Shown here: one piece after another, positions 59,621 to 64,000 of the stretch | How the letters are laid out: each line of letters starts with the position of its first letter | Position numbering within the stretch: the stretch's first letter is position 1 | Assembly: GCA_026874595.1 (NCBI GenBank) | Contig: CM049307.1 | Location: 49,627,178-49,691,177 of the forward strand | Direction of reading: 5' to 3' | Length of the DNA: 64,000 nt | DNA from: Sipunculus nudus | Taxonomy: Eukaryota; Annelida; Sipuncula; Golfingiida; Sipunculidae | Notes under the pieces: model-generated | What the model was told of the DNA's origin: nothing | The model's input: the letters and a program-made list of their open reading frames with translations, nothing else | The model's database searches: none | Made by a program: the position numbers and the translations under genes

Positions 59621-60249
59621 GTTATTAATATTTTTATTTAATGAACAAGTGCAACAGTCTGTGACATATTATTAAGGCACTGGTTCAGGTTTAAATTCAG
59701 CACGTTTTTCTTTAAGCGGCCTAAAAGAATCGTTACATCGGCTACAAGGCTGACTTGACGAGTTGATGTCTAAATCGTGTGACCGTTTCAGGTTTTTTAA
59801 AGTGATTTTTCATCGCGCCTGTTCACGATAATGTGTCACTCTCACGCGATGGCCCCGAGTCCTGAGGTGAACATTTATCAGTTCACTAATTTAATTGTCA
59901 GTATGATGGAATCGTTTCTGACTGCTTCAATTCACAACTTGATTGATTTGTCTGGACACTTTTATGAGATCCTACGGAGCAAGAAAAGGTTTAAACTTCC
60001 TGTTACAGTTCAGAATAGACCGACAACGGTATTTTTGCATAAGGCTTGTACAAGTTGATTCATCTGTTCTTCCGGAACATAGCAATTTTCGTTCCTAGAG
60101 CGCTCTCCCAATTATGATCTTCAATGATGCTTAGATACTCATGCAATTTATCAAGTAAATTATATTGCAACATATTGTGAATAAAGCATCTCCCTTATTA
60201 TTTCTCGTGTCTTCTCTTCCGGAAATGGCTGTTGTTAGCAGGGCTTTCA
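59621..60249. other. Non-coding DNA, nothing recognised
   Basis: No supported feature. Confidence 0.5.
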
Positions 60250-60257
60250 GAAACGAC

Positions 60258-60289
60258 GTGTGTGTGTGTGGGGGGGGGGGGGGGGGGGG
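60258..60289. repeat. (TG)n followed by a G20 tract
   Basis: A short GT run passes into 20 uninterrupted G (60270-60289), one of the two longest G runs here. Confidence 0.95.
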
Positions 60290-61571
60290 TAAGCGTCTGT
60301 GATGCTCCTAATCATTTTCTGGCGCTCGGTTCTGGGTGCCCGAGCGTCCGACTGGGTGCGCGATTTCCTGGCTGCAATGATAATGATGCAATCGGAAAGA
60401 ATTTAAACTTACATGACCAATCAGACTTTTACATAGGTCCCTTCCCTTTGGGACGCTCCAAAATTCTACCTGACTCTCCAAACTGTTGGCCTGAGTATCC
60501 AGGACTGTTCGATTTTTCTTCTGTTTGAGGGCCCTGGTGTTTATAACCATGGCATCAAATAAAGTCTCCTGGCAGCCACGTACAGAGAAGTAGTATGTAT
60601 GTTCCGTGGTATTGTATCGACGAACACGAGGTATATATTCCATTTCCCTCATCGTGTCGTCTGTTGTGTAATTGATTTATTGAAATGTTACCCGCCAGAG
60701 GGTATTATTCATGGTGCTCACAAGTGACATTATGCACTGCCCTGGAGTTGATGACAAAATTGAATATGATATCAATATTTACGTGTGCCGATTTGACCTG
60801 AGGGAACAACTGAAACACCGGGTCAATATAGTTCATTCCTGATATGAAACTTCAGTTTTTCAATATATCCAGGGGTCTACATGACGGAAAATATAAAAAG
60901 TATAGGCTACGGAATATGTCCAAAAGTAGAGGGGCGAACAATTCGTAAGCACGCCCTATATATATAGCTGAAAGGTGTGTTTTTATGCCGAATATAAGCT
61001 GATATGAGCATCAAAAGCGATATTACTGCAAATATTTTAATTTAAAAAGATTACTTTGCGGGTTATATTATGTTAAGCATACCAAGCTCACTTCTGCCCC
61101 CGGGAACTCAGGCTAACACATTAACAGCGCGCCCCCCTCGTCTTCAGTCCCGAAGCATATATTATAAGGAGTGGCATCATTATATAGTTTTTTTTTCAGT
61201 CTTATGAAAAACTTCTCTGTTTTTTATTTAAACTGTTAAATATATAGTATATTATTGATCATCAACTGATCTTTCTGGTCCAAGAAATATTTTAAGATCG
61301 ACTTTTCCTCAAATCAGCGTGGAGGTTATGTGAGATATAAATTTACGTTAGGCAAGGACACAGTTGTGGTTCACAGAGTGCAGACGGACCAGCTATAAAT
61401 GAGGCAAACTTGTCATGATATTCCAAATCATGATAAATTATGGAATTTTACAACGTTCAGGCACAAATTACCAGGACAGATGAAAGGGGCATCTATCATT
61501 CCTTCATTTGCCATTATGTTACACGTGCCAATTACCCAACGGCCCCCGGACCTTGTTGCTGGGGAATGTGC
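60290..61571. other. Non-coding DNA, nothing recognised
   Basis: Two overlapping open frames on opposite strands (60232-60528 and 60308-60652) have no recognisable domain. The plus frame begins in the G tract. Confidence 0.5.
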
Positions 61572-61610
61572 GGGGGGGGGGGGGGATCTGACAGACGCCC
61601 CCCCCCCCCC
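61572..61610. repeat. G14 / C13 inverted homopolymer pair
   Basis: G run 61572-61585 and C run 61598-61610 separated by 12 nt: a potential 13-bp GC-only hairpin. The loop ends in GACG before the C run, as at MITE termini (GACGCCCC), so it may be a MITE remnant. Confidence 0.9.
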
Positions 61611-62100
61611 ACTCTCGAACGAAGCACACCCGCTTAATTCTCCGGAATGCCCCCCCCCATAACAAACATGACAAAATCCTCTCCCATATTATAAATATCA
61701 ATAGTATAATGGAAATTTATTTTCATTTACAAAAAATAATGTTGCATTAAATTTCTATTTTTAGTTAAGCATAAAAGAGGCTAACATTTATAGCAAATTC
61801 AATAAGGAAACTGACACATGAAATATTCTAAATTCCTCAATATAGGATGTACAATTGAACGACTATTGACGGGAATATGACGAAACTATAAACTACCGGA
61901 ATAGTTTCAGAAATTGTTTAATGTGTTGTATTCCTCTAAGAATTGAGGGGGACAAAATGTACTTTCGATCAGTAAATTAGTGACATGCCCTCCTGCCCCC
62001 CCCCCCCACCTGAAACAGGGCCCGTGTTATGTCCGTATCTTTTGCTGACATATGTGCTCAACAAACTGTGAGTGCACTTATACTCCGCGCTGCATTAATT
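61611..62100. other. Non-coding DNA with a C12 tract
   Basis: C12 at 61996-62007 and a shorter C8 near 61651. No gene recognised. Confidence 0.5.
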
Positions 62101-62170
62101 GTATCCGCCAAAACAGAGTTTTGCGGATACTATGTTTTCAGCTGCACGCCGCCGCCGCCGCCGCCGCCGC
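62101..62170. repeat. Hairpin followed by (GCC)8
   Basis: GTATCCGCCAAAA and TTTTGCGGATAC (62101-62130) pair as a 12-bp stem with one bulged C. Sixteen bases later is a (GCC)n tract of about eight units (62147-62170), which on the minus strand would read as an Arg run by translation only. Confidence 0.85.
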
Positions 62171-62261
62171 GTAGGTGTCCGGAGAACTCCTCCGTAACCG
62201 CTGGGCGGAATTTTACGAAACCCGGGATTATGTTCGGGCCACATGTGATCTGCTGCGCCCC

Positions 62262-63175
62262 GATTTTGTTTTGACCTCTGACCTTTCCTCTGCGCTCTGC
62301 GTCCGTTTGTGCGTCTGTTTCCACACATAAATCTCGGGAACCGTTTGACCGATCAGGAAATTTTTTTTGCACAAATGTAGCCCTTGGAGAGCTTTATAAC
62401 ATAAACCAAAAATGGTGGCGCCACCTGCAACCATGTTTGCACAGTGTCCATCTGTTCGTCTGCCTTAGGTTAAAATCACTCATATCTCTGCAGTGACTAG
62501 ACTAATTCACCTGAAATTCGGCATGCGTAAACATCCTGGATAGCTTTTCTGATTTTATGACAGGTGGCGCCACCTGCATTCACGTTTACGCTGCAGACAT
62601 CCAAGCTCATATCTCGGGAACCGTTTGACCGATTGGGCCAAAATTTTGCATGTGTATAGATCTCACATAGCTCTTCATCATACGCAAAACTGGTGGCGCC
62701 ACCTGCAACCATTTTTGCACAGCTCCTGTCTGTTTGTCTGCCATGGGATAAAATCACTCATATCTCGGCAGTGGTTTGACATATCTGCCCAAAATTTTGC
62801 AGGTTTATACATCCCCGACAGCTCTCTTGATTTTATGACAGGTGGCGCCACCTGCATTCTAGTTTATGCAGCAGACATTTAAGCTCATATCTTGGGAACC
62901 GTTTGACCGATTGGGCCAAAGTTTTGCATGTGTATAGTTCTCACATAGCTTTTTGTCATACGCAAAACTGGTGGCGTCACCTGCAACCATTTTTGCACAG
63001 CGTCCACCTGTTTGTCTGCCACGGGCTAAATCACTCATATACATGTAGTGGTTTGACTTATCTGCCTTAAATTTTGCATATGTATACAACTTGGACGGCT
63101 TTCTGGATTTTGTGGTGGGGGGGGGGGGGGGCAACCTACATACACAATTTGGCTGCAGACATCCATGCTAATATG
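62262..63175 (+). repeat. Dimeric tandem repeat with a 16-bp palindrome
   Basis: Phrases ATCTCGGGAACCGTTTGACC (about 62330, 62612, and a TTGGGAACC variant at 62888) mark units of about 278 bp. Each unit has two halves carrying GGTGGCGCCACC, at 62414, 62563, 62692, 62841 and, with one base changed, 62970. Spacings alternate 149, 129, 149, 129. In every second copy the palindrome extends to CAGGTGGCGCCACCTG. The sixth site (63112) has turned into a G15 tract. Preceded by a CGTCCGTTTGTGCGTCTG leader, like other CCGT/CTGT-led repeats here. Non-coding. Confidence 0.9.
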
Positions 63176-63449
63176 CAACACTCTATTTCCCCTTGCCACT
63201 CAATCCATGCCTCACTTCACCCGTTCCACTCTGATTAAGGCGGATACACGTAGTCGCTTGTCGACTACCCGTATTCTAGTTGTCAACTGCAGACACGATA
63301 TGTTCACCAACACGAGTCACGTTTCCGTCTGCCGGAATATAACCAGCTTCTACAAATGTCACTCCAAAACATGTTTCCGGTGTATAATATAAGCTACCTC
63401 TGCAATGGCCCATAATCGTTTACACGTGCTGGATTTGAAGACCTGGGGT

Positions 63450-63507
63450 TATTGATAAAATGCGCATTACAAACCCCACAATGGATGCTTTTGGGGTTTT
63501 ATCAATA
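63450..63507. repeat. Nested inverted repeat
   Basis: TATTGATAAAA (63450-63460) pairs with TTTTATCAATA (63497-63507), and AAACCCCA (63471-63478) pairs with TGGGGTTT (63492-63499), so the two right arms are continuous. A CGCTCGGTCGCGACGTCAGC stretch follows. Possibly the end of a foldback or MITE. Confidence 0.7.
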
Positions 63508-64000
63508 TCGCTCGGTCGCGACGTCAGCCCAGAACGGTCGTTTATGATATAACCCCAAGCGCTTAATTTAATTCTTTGTGAAGGCTGCCGGAAGAAAAGA
63601 TCATATAGGCTACCGGCCCTTGTTCTCCGACGCTTTATTGAAAAATATGGGTGCTTTAATGGAAAGAATTAGGGTTCCTGGAAAGGCAATATAAGATATT
63701 TCATGCTGAGACAGAATATTTTGGATCGAAATCTTGAAATTCAGGGGCAGCATCTGGATGACTTTGTCTGAAATATAAATCTGTAAGTTTTGTTAACGAA
63801 TTGTTTACAAGTATTTCCTAAACTGTAGAAAATAAACAGTTTTAATCTCATTTATGCATTCTCATGAATGCTGACATCTAGAATGAGGGATGTTCCCCAA
63901 AACGTGTTTGCATTCTTCTACTCCATCAACACTCAGTTTTAGTTGGGCAGAATCCAATAAACTCCTCCTTGGGCCATTCTCGAAATGCTCTGAAAATTTC
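63508..64000. other. Non-coding DNA to window end
   Basis: No supported feature. Confidence 0.5.

Noticed and set aside
1-64000. Bacterial or viral contig
   Set aside because: No long dense frames, operon structure, or capsid, polymerase or reverse transcriptase signatures; SINE, MITE and microsatellite content points to an animal nuclear genome.

Overview
The window looks like gene-poor, AT-rich nuclear DNA of a marine invertebrate, most likely a bivalve or other mollusc. The evidence is long (TA)n microsatellites, many poly(dG:dC) tracts, tRNA-derived SINE remnants, short hAT-like and pogo/Tigger-like elements, runs of CCGT/CTGT leading into arrays rich in GACCTTGACC-type words, and no prokaryotic gene structure. 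I found no convincing protein-coding gene, rRNA or functional tRNA. The longest open frames (about 100-138 codons) are what chance gives in 64 kb, and several are translated microsatellite or homopolymer. The species call is inference.

Layout. 1-2196: unique AT-rich DNA. 2197-7030: module X copy 1, interrupted by inserts. 6427-11679: five head-to-tail copies of a 1,050-1,051 bp unit. 11680-15620: module Y copy 1, carrying a three-unit repeat. 16300-16615: tRNA-derived SINE. 16680-18560: Y copy 2. 19340-22790: module A copy 1. 22924-24717: transposon ends, microsatellites and a CGTACG palindrome. 24742-27510: X copy 2. From 27600 a composite unit A-Z-Y is repeated in direct orientation: A2 (27600-29620), Z1 (29640-32010), Y3 (32240-36540), then A3 (36540-39930), Z2 (41075-42990), Y4 (43490-46260), then a partial A4 (47990-49620). 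49.6-64 kb is mostly single-copy, with scattered repeats and a dimeric palindrome-bearing tandem repeat at 62262-63175. Module edges are read by eye and good to a few tens of bases.

Because the modules occur several times, the copies act as empty-site controls for one another. They show a 346 bp hAT-type MITE with a perfect 8-bp target duplication (21082-21427), a second copy with a 7/8 target duplication and an insert inside it (35183-36454), an 811 bp pogo/Tigger-type element with a TA duplication (38469-39279), a related 1.06 kb element in a (TA)n tract (39934-40995), and deletions of about 1.45 kb and 0.59 kb.

All three modules X, Y and A share a core of about 120 bp. The best-kept copies contain an octamer ATGCAAAT followed 46-71 bp later by a full CRE palindrome TGACGTCA, so the modules probably descend from one older unit. 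The 1.05 kb array unit also carries two CCAAT boxes and a minus-strand TATA box, a promoter-like arrangement without a recognisable gene. Whether any of this is functional cannot be told from the sequence alone.
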